From: Fasciolopsis buskii
Taxonomy: Eukaryota > Platyhelminthes > Trematoda > Plagiorchiida > Fasciolidae
NCBI GenBank assembly: GCA_008360955.1
Contig: LUCM01004223.1
Span: forward strand, 26,150 to 90,149
DNA: 64,000 nt
Reading direction: 5' to 3'
In this document: positions 48,878 to 61,110 of the stretch, piece after piece
Layout of the letters: every line of letters begins with the position of its first letter
Position numbering within the stretch: position 1 is the first letter of the stretch
Notes under the pieces: model-generated
Database searches by the model: none
The model's input: the letters and a program-made list of their open reading frames with translations, nothing else
Told to the model about the DNA's origin: nothing
Position numbers and translations under genes: made by a program

Positions 48878-51800
48878 TCAAGTCTAAATTCCTTTGGTTT
48901 TGCAAAAAACGTGAGCTGCGGATTTCATTTTTTCGGAAATGGAGCTCGACTTAGAATTTCAGGGTTGGTTTGCCTATTTCTTCCAATATTTACCCCACAC
49001 CAACGTGCGAACAACAAACATTGAAAGATGAGCTGAAACATAACAAGTTCAAATGCAATAACGCCACTGTGTGCAACACGGAGTCATATCACTCATTATT
49101 TCCAGCTATTGAGAAGGATCTCGTGAACCTGGAACCTGCGCGTGCCAGCCCACCGGTTAAACTTTTCACACTTTTTGCCCTGTCATCGGGTGACCTCATC
49201 AACCCTCCTCAGAGAACAGTTTACAAAAAGCCGTCTTTCTGTTGATATAAGCAAAATATATATCCCGAACTCCCCAGTGTGTTCTAGTGTCATGTCTTTG
49301 CCTAAGAGTGAATCCCTTAACCAACTTTCTTTGGCTCGTTACCTGAGTTACTTAGAAGTCCATGCCGTATGTTCCACCCATACTGTGAGGACATCGGTGC
49401 TCAAACACCAAAATCTTGTCGCACATCTTGTATCCTTGACTTCCGCTTTTTAAGCCCTTTAGCAGGACCAACATATCGCTAATGTAAACACCTAACCTCT
49501 GAGCAAAACCTGGATGTAACTTTAATGCCTAAATTTAGTGAGTATCAGTCGAAAGTTTTGCACATGCGAAGACACGATCCGACTTACGACCACCAGGTGT
49601 GAAGCAATTATCCAAGTAATTAAGCCTTTCTGCTTCGCCCAATCTTTACCCTTGAAGTACGAGCTTTGGTTCCCAGCCATTTTGACATGAAATCAGAGTT
49701 TAGTTTTATATCATAGAACAAAGCCCAGGGTTGCAACGGATGCTTAAAACCAATACATCTGGAGAATTTTTTCCTCATTTCAAGTGGTGTTCTTATTAGC
49801 GACAGCAAATGAGAATACAAAGGGATAATTGTTGAAGCATGCACTGGTCACAGTAATTGTCTCTTTTCTCCCAGTACTGAAAAGTGGGACGAAACGATGA
49901 CTTTTATAATCCCGAGGGATTTTTTAAAAGCAAATGCAATTTATTGCTACGCAGCTGAATTATTGTTCCTTGTTGCTAATGCGCGCAGCTATTTTGTTAA
50001 TAAATCAATTAAATCGCTGACAAAAGGACGAGGTAATGAGCTATTCTGGTAGAAAAAACGTTCATTGAATGCATCAATTTTCTTATCGGTGCAAAAATTA
50101 AACAAAGGAAAAAGTCACACAAAACGAAGCCGCTAAACACGATGGGATTCACACAGATTTGACCAAGCCACGTGTACAGAAGTAAAATGAACTACAGTAA
50201 CGAAGGATGAAGTGGTCCCGTGACCGGGGATTTAATTCTTAGAAGAGAAGTTGGAAGTTCGAATGATTAGTTCTACCGGGAAATAATTCAACATTAAAGT
50301 AGCCAAACAACGATGTTCGACTAAGTTAGACCAGTCAAAACAATATAAGCTTCCATATTTGAGTTTCTATTATGTGTACGTTTTCAAATAACACCAATAA
50401 AGATGCTGTAATTTGTCACTGGAATTTTCCTTGCAGCAATCCAAAATCACTTGTACCATTTTGCTTTGTAAACACTTGTTGCTAAACACATGGTGTCCGC
50501 CGTCTTCCGACGGTGGAGAGGGGACACTTTCTGGTTTGCAGAAATTGATAATTTACATCTACTCTTTGATAGGAGCAATTCGTTACACAGCTTACTTTGA
50601 ATCGAACAGATCAGAGTAATTGAATTGGATTAGTTTATTTGTTTTCCTTTGGACATAAAAATGGGGAATGTTTGCATCAGCAGGTTTTGATTCAGTCAGA
50701 CATTAATCAACATCAATAAAATTACTAGAAACTTCATGGTTTCAGGAAATTAGATCCAACTCTTCTGGTGCGATTAATGTCCGCATCATTTAGGAGGTGT
50801 AATTTTACATGCGCTCTTAATACAAAGTAGGCAACAACAAGCAATCTAATAAATATCGTCAGTTTTCTTCCCACTGTTTTATAAATGTAACCCGATTTTC
50901 TAGGAAATTCTGCATTCCTGTGCTCTTCAACAATTTTATGCTGAAGCATTACGGATGACTCTTACGTTTGTCTTTCAGTTTGCTTTTGCAGTTAATGAAT
51001 ACTTTCAAAAATAGGATGCTGAAGATTACAAATTGAGCTTTTTTATGACGTCTACAAAGTAGACTTTCGACATACAAATATTTTGCTCTAATTGGTTTTG
51101 GCGTTTAGTTACCGTGTAATTTTAACCAGCAGGCCCTTCAAACATCACCTCGGCCGCATTATCTGGCTCACAAAAGCTTCCACACTGCTGCACGCATTAC
51201 AAATTCTGATGTGTCAATTAGGTTATCGCTTCAGATCGATTTTCTTGACCGTCGCTTTTAGCCATTTGCTTAAGCAAGCTTTTGGATACAGGAGAATTGC
51301 TGGGCGCCAGTCTGCAATGTGATTACCAGGACAGCGCCCAGCTATGGAGCCCACACGTGACTGACTAACTTGGACATGGATACAAAGCAAAACTGTAATG
51401 GAATGAGCTGAAGCACAGTGAACGCGTCAGCTGTAGCCAAAACTTACACGATAAAATCTAAAGTCGCATTACAAAACCGGTCCGTTACAATATGAATTAT
51501 GAGTAACCAAATGGAATGTCGGTAACGATGACTCTTTAAAGTCATCTGCTGCTAATTTCCTACTCAATAACTTTGATTTTGCATTTCGTTTTATGCTTTC
51601 TGCATGCATGCGCGGGGACAAAATTTTTCAACCCGCTTGTGATTTGCAGTTTAAAGGTACCAAAAAGAACTGATTGATTTAGGGTATTTGTTTGTTTTGC
51701 TTACATTTACTAATGTTACACTGAAAATGTAGGGGTCAGAATTTTCATCGCTTTGAACGTTTAGGTCCTATGTTATCATTTGTTATATGACTCCGTGTAT

Positions 51801-53008
51801 TGGAATTTAACCCGGAAGGAAGATTTTACCCGGAAAGAACTTTCTAATAGTTTCCAAATGATCATTTTTCTGAGACATGCATCGGCTATTCCGCAGCCTT
51901 TAAGTATAATGCATTTGAATGTTAGAGTACCAATGTGTACTTTTGTTTTGGATGGACATCTTGATGTAACTCAAATCCAGAAGTCTACTAAAATTTTAGC
52001 TGCCTATCCATTAGTCGGGCCCAGAACTCTGTTCAAAATTAAACTCCGCCGTGAATAAATATTCTGCGAGCTCGAAACTGTTGACTGCTCCCAAGCGATC
52101 AACTTAAACAGTGAATGCGAGCGAGTGTTTCAGCTTGATTTCGAAAGCTCTATTGTCTACCTCGGTAATACTCAGACTGAAATCACATTGCTCGTGCAGT
52201 AGCCCACAGACGGTTGGAGCATTTGGCTTATTCACCGCTTTCCAAACCTAGAAATGAAATGCTCAGAGTGAGTAAAGAGAGAATGTGAAAGAATTGATGA
52301 ACGAGAGAATTACTGATTTAGTTATTGGAGAAAAATGGATAGGAGACTAGTAGGCCCGGAATTGCTGCTTTTGCAATCCTTTTGTCATTGGAGTTCGGAT
52401 TTGTCCACGCTATATTTCGACGTCGTCTGAAATTAATTGTCAGAAACTTTCAAATGGGTTAATAATACATCATTTGCTCTATTGTCAATCAGTTTCACGT
52501 TTTTGTGTGATTTCGTCGAAATCGAGACCAAACAGTGACAATGTGCTGTTTCCTTAATATGCAGTGGTCTCGTAAATCTGACATACCATCAACTTCTGTG
52601 GCAGCAATGGTGATGATTGAGTGATAAAATGCCACTCACTGGGAAGTGACGTACTTTCTGGGTAATATTATTTTATCCTATGGTATTTTTGCACTTATTC
52701 TAGTCGTTATATGACCTCATCTACTGCAACACCTCAGGAATTGCACAAGAATATTTGCAACCTCTAAGGAACAGTGTGCATTTCCAAAATGTTTTTTTGC
52801 TGCGCAGTTCGTTCCCATTCAATTGACATTCGTGCATTGAAAAGGTTTCGCTACTCAGCTTATGCGTTCTGATTGGTGCACCATGCATTCTCATTATTGC
52901 TTTATGTGAACGCAAAATTATCACATTAACTGACGACCTAATTCACTTCAAGAATGAATTCAAAGAAAATAACTGTGAACTGAGAAACTCAACGGTATGC
53001 GATAAATC
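48878..53008. other. Gene-free AT-rich DNA
   Basis: Nothing is recognisable. Overlapping plus-strand frames of 91 and 103 codons at 48970-49453 and a 92-codon frame at 51780-52058 look compositionally plausible but show no motif that I know. Confidence 0.5.
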
Positions 53009-53232
53009 TCTTATTTGGTGCACCTTGTGGGCTAACTGGTCATATCGGTCACCAGCCCGCGACTGACCACATGTGTTCCCATACTCTTGTGAACGCGACT
53101 GCGACAGACCTCGTTTGGCTACTAAGGACTGCCCCAACTCATTTCAAAGGAGCGTGGGAAGACAGGTGACCAATCGCGGGCTGGTGGCTGATGCGATAAG
53201 TTGTCCAGTTAGATGCATCAAAAGAGAACGAA
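53009..53232. mobile_element. Short foldback element, arms of about 85 bp
   Basis: The left arm (53009-53094) and right arm (53144-53232) are imperfect inverted repeats around a loop of about 50 bases. The best-matching part is CACCAGCCCGCGA on the left, its inverse on the right, continuing as CTGACCACATGTGTTCCCA against TTGGTCACCTGTCTTCCCA. Towards the outside CTAACTGG and TTTGRTGCA are also shared. No coding capacity and no clear target-site duplication were seen. It may be a non-autonomous foldback DNA transposon, or an inverted duplication of an old repeat. Confidence 0.7.
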
Positions 53233-56200
53233 GTACACTGCAGTTCTTTGTCCTCAAATCAAACGTTAAAGTTTTCATTTTCACTTTAGGATCTCTCTCT
53301 TGACTATTGTTCTTCCTGAATTTCTTCCTAAAATAGTATAGACCTTCCAGTGACTCTGAGAAGGCTGCCCATTTTGCGGATAGCCGAAGGACCTTTAATT
53401 GAGCCGGCTGTATAGTGTATTGGAAAATGCGGTGGGGAAAAAGCTGGGAAACCGCATTCCAGTGCGTTGGTTGTCTGCACGTTACCCGTCTCATCCCCAG
53501 GCTGCACAAACCGTCACATTAGGGATGTCTCGCAAGAAGAACGCGTCAACAGATCCTTTGTAGCGTGTACGCCGAATCCCTTAGGCAAGTGATTTCATGG
53601 AACTTCTGGTTGACAGTCGCAAGACAAAAGCACAATGATTTACAACTCCAAAATTTTGCCAATGTAAATTCGAGAGTCCATCTAGTTCAACGAGCGATGC
53701 ATGGCCTAGTAAATTGTTTACTTAAATTACTCGGAGATAAATATCTAGGCACACCATAACTCCTCTGGTCAGGGTCAAATAACAACAACAAGACAAGCAT
53801 TATGCCCGAAGGAAGGTCTCTCAACTACCCTGTCTCATTTTGTCAATAGTCGGGCGATGTACATCCCGGTAGAAAGCGTCCTACTGCAGGTGGGGACAAG
53901 TTCAGAGCCTAGCAAGACCCAGAAATTGCTGCAATGCATTGGCTGGAATCAAAACAAGCGAGTGCGGTTGGCAAACTAGTATTCGTGCAAAATATTCTTT
54001 TGTCGCAAGGTGAGGTTAAAAAATTTTCAGATTAGATTACATTATGATAAAGATTCCATTCTGTAGGGAACTATGTTTATCGGGTGCCAAATTAAGTTTG
54101 AATTCACTCAAAACTAAACCTCGAGTTGAATAAGTCGATATAAAGTAACTTTATTGTGGTGAATGTAAATATAGAGTGCATCAAAAGTGATGTTTCTCTC
54201 CAGTAGACGATGTGTTGAGCGTCTGACTTTCAGGTGAATGTTAACAATTAGCTGATATCAGTCACTACAAGTTAACTGACAGATTTGGTCCTGGCTATGA
54301 GTTTTACTACTGAGCCACGAGTTTTCAAAAACCGGTCCTGTTGTATGCAAAGAGTGGAACTTGAGACTACTCAGAAGGGTTCGTTGTTCATTATAAGACC
54401 ATTAGGTGAGCTTGATAACCCTCGTTTGCAAAGAATTTTTAATAGAATTAGCCCAGAACTGACGCCGAATTTTGTTTCCAGTGTAACCTAGGAAAATGCA
54501 GTCCGTACGAAACATGCCATAGAAAGGAGTTCAGGGGAAATTAGAAAATGTCATTGAAGGTATTGCCCGGCTAACGGTCTTTGATGTATTCCATTTTCAT
54601 GGAATGTTGTTCGCATAAATGCCACCTCAAATACAGTGGTCGCTCATCACAAGTGGTGTTTACCTCATCTCACATGCCCACGATGACTATGACTGATCTT
54701 GTGCTACTGCGTTCTTCCCTTTGGCTGTTTTCAGTTCGCTTACAAGCCTAGTAGAATCACATCCTGTTGACCTTATCAGTTTGCAGGCTAGCCAAAAAAA
54801 AATAGGTCGATATGCTTTTTCGATTTCTCCTGTGTTTTTGATTTGGTTTCGCGTTGTCGGTTTACGAAAATATTCACTCATTTCAAAGTCATTTAACAAT
54901 TCCTCGCACGGCCAGTTGACCATTCCACTCAAAGTAAGACATCCTGCAGGCCCTTAGGTAACAACTGCCAAAGACTCCGAAGTCCAGCTACTTCCCGTTA
55001 ACTACTTTTTGAAGACATCAGACATCAAACGTCCTGCTGACACCCAACAACAGCAGTGTTTAAAATTAGTATATTGAGCTTTTTTGTGCACGGTCATTTG
55101 CAGTGATCTTGATTTAAACTGATTAGGAGAACACCACAGTTACCAAACTTCTTTTCGCTAACTGTCATCCTAAATGAAACCAGTCCACGTGTTCCGTGTG
55201 CATATTTACCCTCTTCCAAGGACAGCTCAACAACTACCAACAAATTTCCTTCCACGGATGACTCAATCAAAAGTTAGGATGGCACTACGAGTACCATGGC
55301 TGATCATTATTCTCTCAGCTGTGTTTTGCCGAACCCGTTTAAGTCCCATAACTTATTGTCCGCAGCTATATTCACCGGTGCATTTTTTCACTCCTCCTTC
55401 TGCAAACTCGATGGCTCTCACTACCAAGATCTCCAGGCTCTTAATCAAGGTCTCATGGTGATCCACTTATCTTCTTCCAGCTTTTTAAAGACGACAGTCT
55501 GTTTGTCTGCCAACAATCACAGTGAAACCGGGCTAACTTCTGACGCACAAAACAGATTCAAGCAAGAACGGCAATTTGATCATTGAGATATCATTTACTT
55601 TATATTTAACATGCAAACTAACATCAGTGGGGAAGATGCAGCCGGAATCATATTCCAGTCTCTGTGCTGAGTGCCGTTTACCTAAGGGATTCATTTCCCC
55701 AGGTCATTAATTTTTTAATGTTTCAGTTCATTGTTATTTCCCTCGGTATTGTCCACATCCGTTTGGATAAAATGTATGCAAATTCCTAACATGTCACTTG
55801 AACACAGACACCAAACAGTTTAGAGACTCATAATATTCATGCAGATTTTGATTGAATAAATGCCGAAATCATGTTTTAGTATAAAAAACCAATTGTGAAG
55901 AAATGAGTTCTCACGGTCAGATAAATCTACTAAAAAGAATTAACTTATTTGGTTGAATTCATTCAAATTATCTGGCTTTAAAAAACTTGAATATTAAGTT
56001 ATTCACGGTTTTAATTTCATAGCACCTACCAGATAGAAAATAGGGCACTTGAAATTCTAAATCATTAGTCATGAAATTACGCAAATGCGCAGAATTAGAT
56101 TTACCTTGAACCTTTAAGCTGAAAAAAGACAGTTCCCGCCCGGCAGGATTCAAACATTTTTCTTTCACGATTCTGCTGTTATGTTGCATCGATTCTGTCC

Positions 56201-56540
56201 CGTTTGGTGATTTTTCTTTGTGCATCGAACCCCGTGCCATAGTTTCTGAGTGGAAAGCTGACTGTTTTGTGCAAATTAGTTAATGCATTCATCGGAACTG
56301 CCCACTGTTATATGCGTCACATACGACCAGATTTTTTCATTGCCGCTTCACGCGTGAATGCGCTAGTCAACTAGTTTGGACTAATGAAATCATCAGGAGA
56401 CTCAACGTTTTAGTGTAACTTTCGCTCCTTCACAACCATTTTCGGCTTCGCTTTTTGCAGAATACTGGTTAATAGTATCGCGTAAAATGGCAGTCACTTT
56501 ACAAGTACCTAGGACCTAACAGTTTCGTTTTGCGCACTCA
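53233..56540. other. Gene-free DNA
   Basis: No recognisable gene. A 121-codon minus-strand stretch (53144-53509) runs into the foldback arm and has no motif. Two overlapping plus-strand frames of about 95 codons at 55174-55586 look varied in composition but cannot be assigned. Confidence 0.5.
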
Positions 56541-56544
56541 AATA

Positions 56545-56610
56545 CTGGAATGCACAGGATCGAACCCAGGAGCGCGATGTTCAAATCGTCTACAATTACG
56601 AACAACAGAG
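56545..56610 (-). mobile_element. Possible tRNA-derived SINE fragment, box B only
   Basis: GGGTTCGATCC on the minus strand (56557-56567) is a perfect box B. Upstream on that strand, no good box A is present within 60 bases. It may be a decayed SINE head or a chance match. Confidence 0.35.
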
Positions 56611-59085
56611 CATTTAAAATAGATTGTAACTCCGTAGTTTGACACAAATAAACCAGTAGTTAGGCAATTAATCTTTCCCGAATAAAAAGCTGATGACTGG
56701 AATCCGTGTGTCCTTGTTCATGACATTTTACAAGGTAAAGCATCGCTTCTTATAGCGTAAACAATTAATTTTCTGATATTAGAAACAACAATGTGAGTGT
56801 TCACCTAGAAGCGCTTGGATGGTGTGCATTTTATAAACGTCATCATTTCATCCCACGTCGAATGAAAGCCGTTCAACAGCTTCCACTTTCGAATCGGCGG
56901 TTGTCTTTAATTGCCCTTATATGAAGCCGTATAAGATAGGTGAAGATGTTATGCCGTGATAACCGAGCAAATGAGTTTTTGGGAAATGTCAGCATCATTT
57001 GGATTCATTTCGTATGTGTGACAGATCGAGCTCTATTTCTAATTGTTTCCAGCTGTCACGAGAATAAATGTGTAGATGTCCAAAACAGTGCCATCCTAAT
57101 TGAATGTGTTTTAGTTCTGCCAGTATTATAAAATTTATCGGTATGAGTTAGATTTTTACCCAATCCGCGTCTGGCTTGTTAAACGCAAAAAACAATAATT
57201 TTACGGAATAGTGGAATCTGCGATGTATGTGAAACTCCAGTGGGCATCTACAGTTGTGTAGCGAGTGAAGCGTTTTTGGTTTCTGTTCAGCTTTATGAAA
57301 CATCTAACGATCCTGAAGACGTTGCTTCAAATATGACCAATTTTTCCAAAGGTGTGTTCCAAATGCTAAACCGACAGTTACCATGGAGCATTTTATTAGG
57401 CAGTTTCGGTTCAGTTAATTGAAATATCGACACTTGACATACCTACTTCCATCTAGTTATTTGTACGTGGCCAACGTAAGGAGTTGTGCAAGAACGGATT
57501 GCAAATTCTCACTCATAGCGTGAAACATACCTGCAGTTTTAGTTCACTGACTTCGCGCGAGGGATTTAGGGATCATCAGAATTATGGCCGAGATGCATGA
57601 TTTTTATGCTAATGACTTCCAAATTGTGCTCCATGTCTATGTCAAAGTCGAGATGAGAGAATGATCATTTACTAACGATCGTTATCACCGGCAGAATCAC
57701 TAATCTGACAGCCAATTCCCATATAGATTGTTCTTGAATTGTACGTAAAGTGACAAAAAGAACAGAAAGTGAAACACTGGCCAAGAACAAGCAAAACAGT
57801 TCTCAGATAACAAATTTTAACTGTAATAGTCCAGTTATGGAAAGTGAAAATAGCCCCATTGCAGAAGGAGCATAAACATACTATGAGTGATTTTGTCGAC
57901 CACTATGAACAGACCTCATTAAACCTCGGAAAATGAACCATTACTGTCCCAAAAATGTGGGCCTATCTTGAACTTAACCACCTCAAAAATGATTTTGATT
58001 AGCCAAGTTATATATTTACGAATTCCGTTGGGGCAGCATTTCGAAGTTTGATCAAGGTGTACAAAATAATTGTCTTCTTTGCACTATTTAAATGTTCTTG
58101 ACTCATTGCTTCCTCGATATGACGATCGCTTCCGCTAGAAATGCATAACTTCCAACAAAAGACAATTGTTTTATTTAGAAAAAGCAAATCTGATGATAGA
58201 AAATCTCCAAAAAAATTCGAAAATCACAGTTTTCAGTGTCAAATACGTGAGGAGTAGTGGATTGCAATGTTGATCAATAAATTAGGGTTGTAGAGGAAAA
58301 TTTTGTGTGCAGACAAATGACCGGAAATAAATCAGAAAGGACTAACATGACTTTGGCATTGATGCTAGAAAATAAGTCATGCACGTACTAGGTGGTTTCT
58401 GAATTCCAAGAAATGAATAAATTTTTTTATTCAACTTAAGCAATTTAATAGTCTTGCGGGTAAAATAATATGATCATAAGGAACAGCAGGAATGACCAAT
58501 AGAAAAGTGATTTTTTACAGCAAGATTGAGCACGGTATCAGTGAGACGCAGAAGAAATCCAAAAGTAACTCCAGAAACTCCAGAAAATTGCAATCATCTG
58601 GAAAGATGAAATTCAGTCGCTGTGAATGTAAAAAGGAAAACGCCTGAAGATGTTCTGTTGAAAGTGTACTGCCTCATAAAAGCCATTGAGGTTGATTTCG
58701 GAAGACACCAACGATATTCCCGCATGAAGAACATGTGGTATAGAAAAATTAACCCACAATTTCAGTGCTACCGATAATGACTGTCTTAGATTGCATTAAT
58801 TTTTTTTATTCTTCTTTGTGTGAAATTCGACACCTGTTACATTTGATATCTGCAAATATCTATGAGTATTAAAGGAGACATTCTTTGCAAAATAAAATGG
58901 AAATATTTGAAGTCCGAATGGGATCAGTTGCTGACACGATCGCAAAACGTTAGCATTTCTAAAAGCACTTAAGAGGATCAAGATTAACAGTGTCCCTCGT
59001 TCTCTGATATTGGATTTGGACCTGATACACGGAATTAGCTGCTAGGCATAAATGCAACATTTAAAAGCACAGTTTTCAGATGAAG
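56611..59085. other. Gene-free AT-rich DNA
   Basis: No gene is identified. A 77-codon plus-strand open frame at about 57192-57422 contains GIYSCVASE, which faintly recalls the D-x-G-x-Y-x-C end of an immunoglobulin-like domain, but the rest does not fit and I do not call it an exon. Confidence 0.5.
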
Positions 59086-59087
59086 TC

Positions 59088-59155
59088 TATAGGGATTGAA
59101 CTATTCTGAAACCGGGCATACGAACTGCCACTCTAATTATTTCGCCACGACGCAA
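59088..59155 (-). mobile_element. tRNA-derived SINE head beside the 1.9-kb foldback
   Basis: On the minus strand TGGCGAAATAATTAGAG (59131-59147) resembles box A and AGTTCAATCCC (59092-59102) is a good box B (GTTCAATCC). The interval is tRNA-like. No tRNA clover-leaf is evident, so a SINE relic is more likely than a tRNA gene. It ends about 60 bases before the left edge of the large foldback and could have inserted next to it or belong to it. Confidence 0.5.
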
Positions 59156-59346
59156 GAGTGCAGAGTGCCCAAAATTTTGAAACCATTCCAAGATGTGCTA
59201 AAGCGTAGAAAATGAAGAGTGGGATAATAAACCGAATTCGTCGCCAAACTACACAAAGAACGAAATTGAAACCAGAACGTGGCTGGAAATCAAAGAAAAC
59301 CCTGAGGAATAAAACAAAGAAAGTTGAAAACAGAGGGAAATACAGA

Positions 59347-59354
59347 GGGGGGGG
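59347..59354. repeat. Poly-G run of eight
   Basis: A homopolymer visible directly, inside the diverged outer part of the left foldback arm. Confidence 0.9.
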
Positions 59355-59507
59355 CGAAGGCGAAAGTGCAACACGATGTGCACCAGCAAAGAAAAAGTTA
59401 GTGAACAAGGTAACGGAAAAGACAGAGCCAGCAACAAGTCGCAGAAAAACAGCAGATATTTTGCAGCGGATAATATATGCGAGATGAAAACCAAGCAAAC
59501 AAAAAAT

Positions 59508-59718
59508 GTACTCAAAGCAGCAGTTATGGTAAGCAACCTGGCTTCAAAATTACACTGACATAATGCTCCACTTACAAAGGCCCTCCTCCAGAATCACCTA
59601 TATCCATCTGTACTTGCATAGTCAACTGCCACGTTGCGCACCTGGGAGTAACAAATTCTTCTGTGATTGCACCATCCAGAGTTGTTTATATCTCACAGTC
59701 ACCCTTCACATCGGAATA
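59508..59718 (+). repeat. Inner left arm of the large foldback
   Basis: 211 bp beginning GTACTCAAAG and ending CGGAATA. It is about 95% identical to the reverse complement of 60633-60843, with no difference between 59556 and 59654. Confidence 0.95.
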
Positions 59719-60632
59719 ATGGTAACATAATATTAATATTAAAATCAGGCAGCTACTAAACTGTTGAAAATAAAATGAAAATTGTAATGAATGTTTTGAG
59801 ATCGTCACCGCTCAAAACACATGGAATTTTCAACATTTCTTGACTTTGGGAGCGAAAGAGACAATCTTCAGGTTTAGATAAAAAAACAGGCATATGTGGT
59901 AGTAAAATGCATCGGCTTCTAACGAACTGGTAAAATATAGCTATAAAAAGCAATCTGGCAATATGAAACTTGTTCTATTATGATAAAACCTCGTCAGTTG
60001 AAGGTCATTTTTCAACGTCCCGCCGCTCGGGTAACCTGGCTCTATGCGGATTGATCACCCAAAACGGTCTAGGAAAGGAAAATACTCAACAATACGAAAA
60101 AGACAGACAAATGAGCTGTATTCTCTTACGGTAATCATAAGTTTGCATTTGCATTAGACACGATATCCTCATAAACACATTACGAGACATTAGTCATTAG
60201 CATTATTCCGTGTCTTGAGAACCTAGCGTTTCTCTTAACGATTTCAATTAGGTAAAAACGCGGTGGTAAATGAAGATTTTTTCTTTGATCATAAAACAAT
60301 AGAAAACTACGCATTTCTTAGAGAGAAATGCCAGTTGAGCGTATATTTGCTTGTGTTTTCTAAACGTAAGCTTAAACCTTCGTTAACAAGAACTCCAAAT
60401 TGATCTGTCTGTAGGCTCTGTACCCAAAATGTGAGTGAAGAAATTACAAGAAATTTTGCTGTCGACATACCTCGTAATATTAAACCTAACCCAATTTGTA
60501 GTCCGATGGCTTTAAATCAGTCTACTCCAGTTGAAGGCAAACGACAACTTCGATATTCGTAATGATCGACAAGGAATTTCGTTATATGATAGTCTAGCTA
60601 AATGTGACTGTTTATGACTTTAATATTAATAG

Positions 60633-60843
60633 TATTCTGATGTGAAGGGTGATTGTGAAATATAAACAACTCTGAATGGTGAAATCACAATAGAACTTGT
60701 TACTCCCAGGTGCGCAACGTGGCAGTTGACTATGCAAGTACAGATGGATATAGGTGATTCTGGAGGAGGGCCTTTGTAAGTGGAGCATTATGTCAATGTA
60801 ATTTTGAAGCCAGGTTGCTTACCATAACTGCTGATTTGAGTAC
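60633..60843 (-). repeat. Inner right arm of the large foldback
   Basis: This is the inverted partner of 59508-59718. Most of the roughly ten differences are transitions and cluster towards the loop-side third. Confidence 0.95.
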
Positions 60844-61110
60844 ATTTTTTGTTTATTTAGTTTTCTATTCTCATATTTTCTTCATTGGAAATTAGTCGCC
60901 GTTTTTTACTGTGGTTTGTTGTTGCTTATTTTGCTGTCCCTTCTCAAAATTCTCTAATTTCTACGTTGTTTTTCTTCGTCCTGTTTCCCGTTTTCTTTTC
61001 CTCGCTCCTTTTTTCTCTTCATATTTTTGGTGTCCTTTCTGATTTCTGTTGCTTCTGCGTCTACTTCATTCTCGTTGAATTCATTGTTACCTTTCGTAAA
61101 TTTCCTATTT

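Larger units (their letters stand above)
59212..61110. mobile_element. Large foldback, 1.9 kb, with unevenly diverged arms
   Basis: Inner arms 59508-59718 and 60633-60843 are reverse complements with about 10 differences in 211 bp, including a run of about 99 identical bases. Outside them, 59212-59507 and 60844-61110 are still related but much more diverged, A-rich on the left and T-rich on the right. The loop (59719-60632) shows no convincing coding motif. Its best frame (about 60255-60560, plus) has one stop and no family match. The general plan resembles the PLE at 40 kb (arms of similar length, loop of similar size), but no reverse transcriptase or GIY-YIG motif is visible, so its class is unknown. 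Confidence 0.85.

Noticed and set aside
57192..57422. Possible immunoglobulin-like exon (GIYSCVASE)
   Set aside because: Only the Y-x-C neighbourhood fits. There is no preceding Trp or Cys at the usual spacing and no clear splice sites.
59719..60632. The large foldback as another PLE
   Set aside because: Arm and loop sizes are similar to the 40-kb PLE, but I found no reverse-transcriptase or GIY-YIG block on either strand of the loop.
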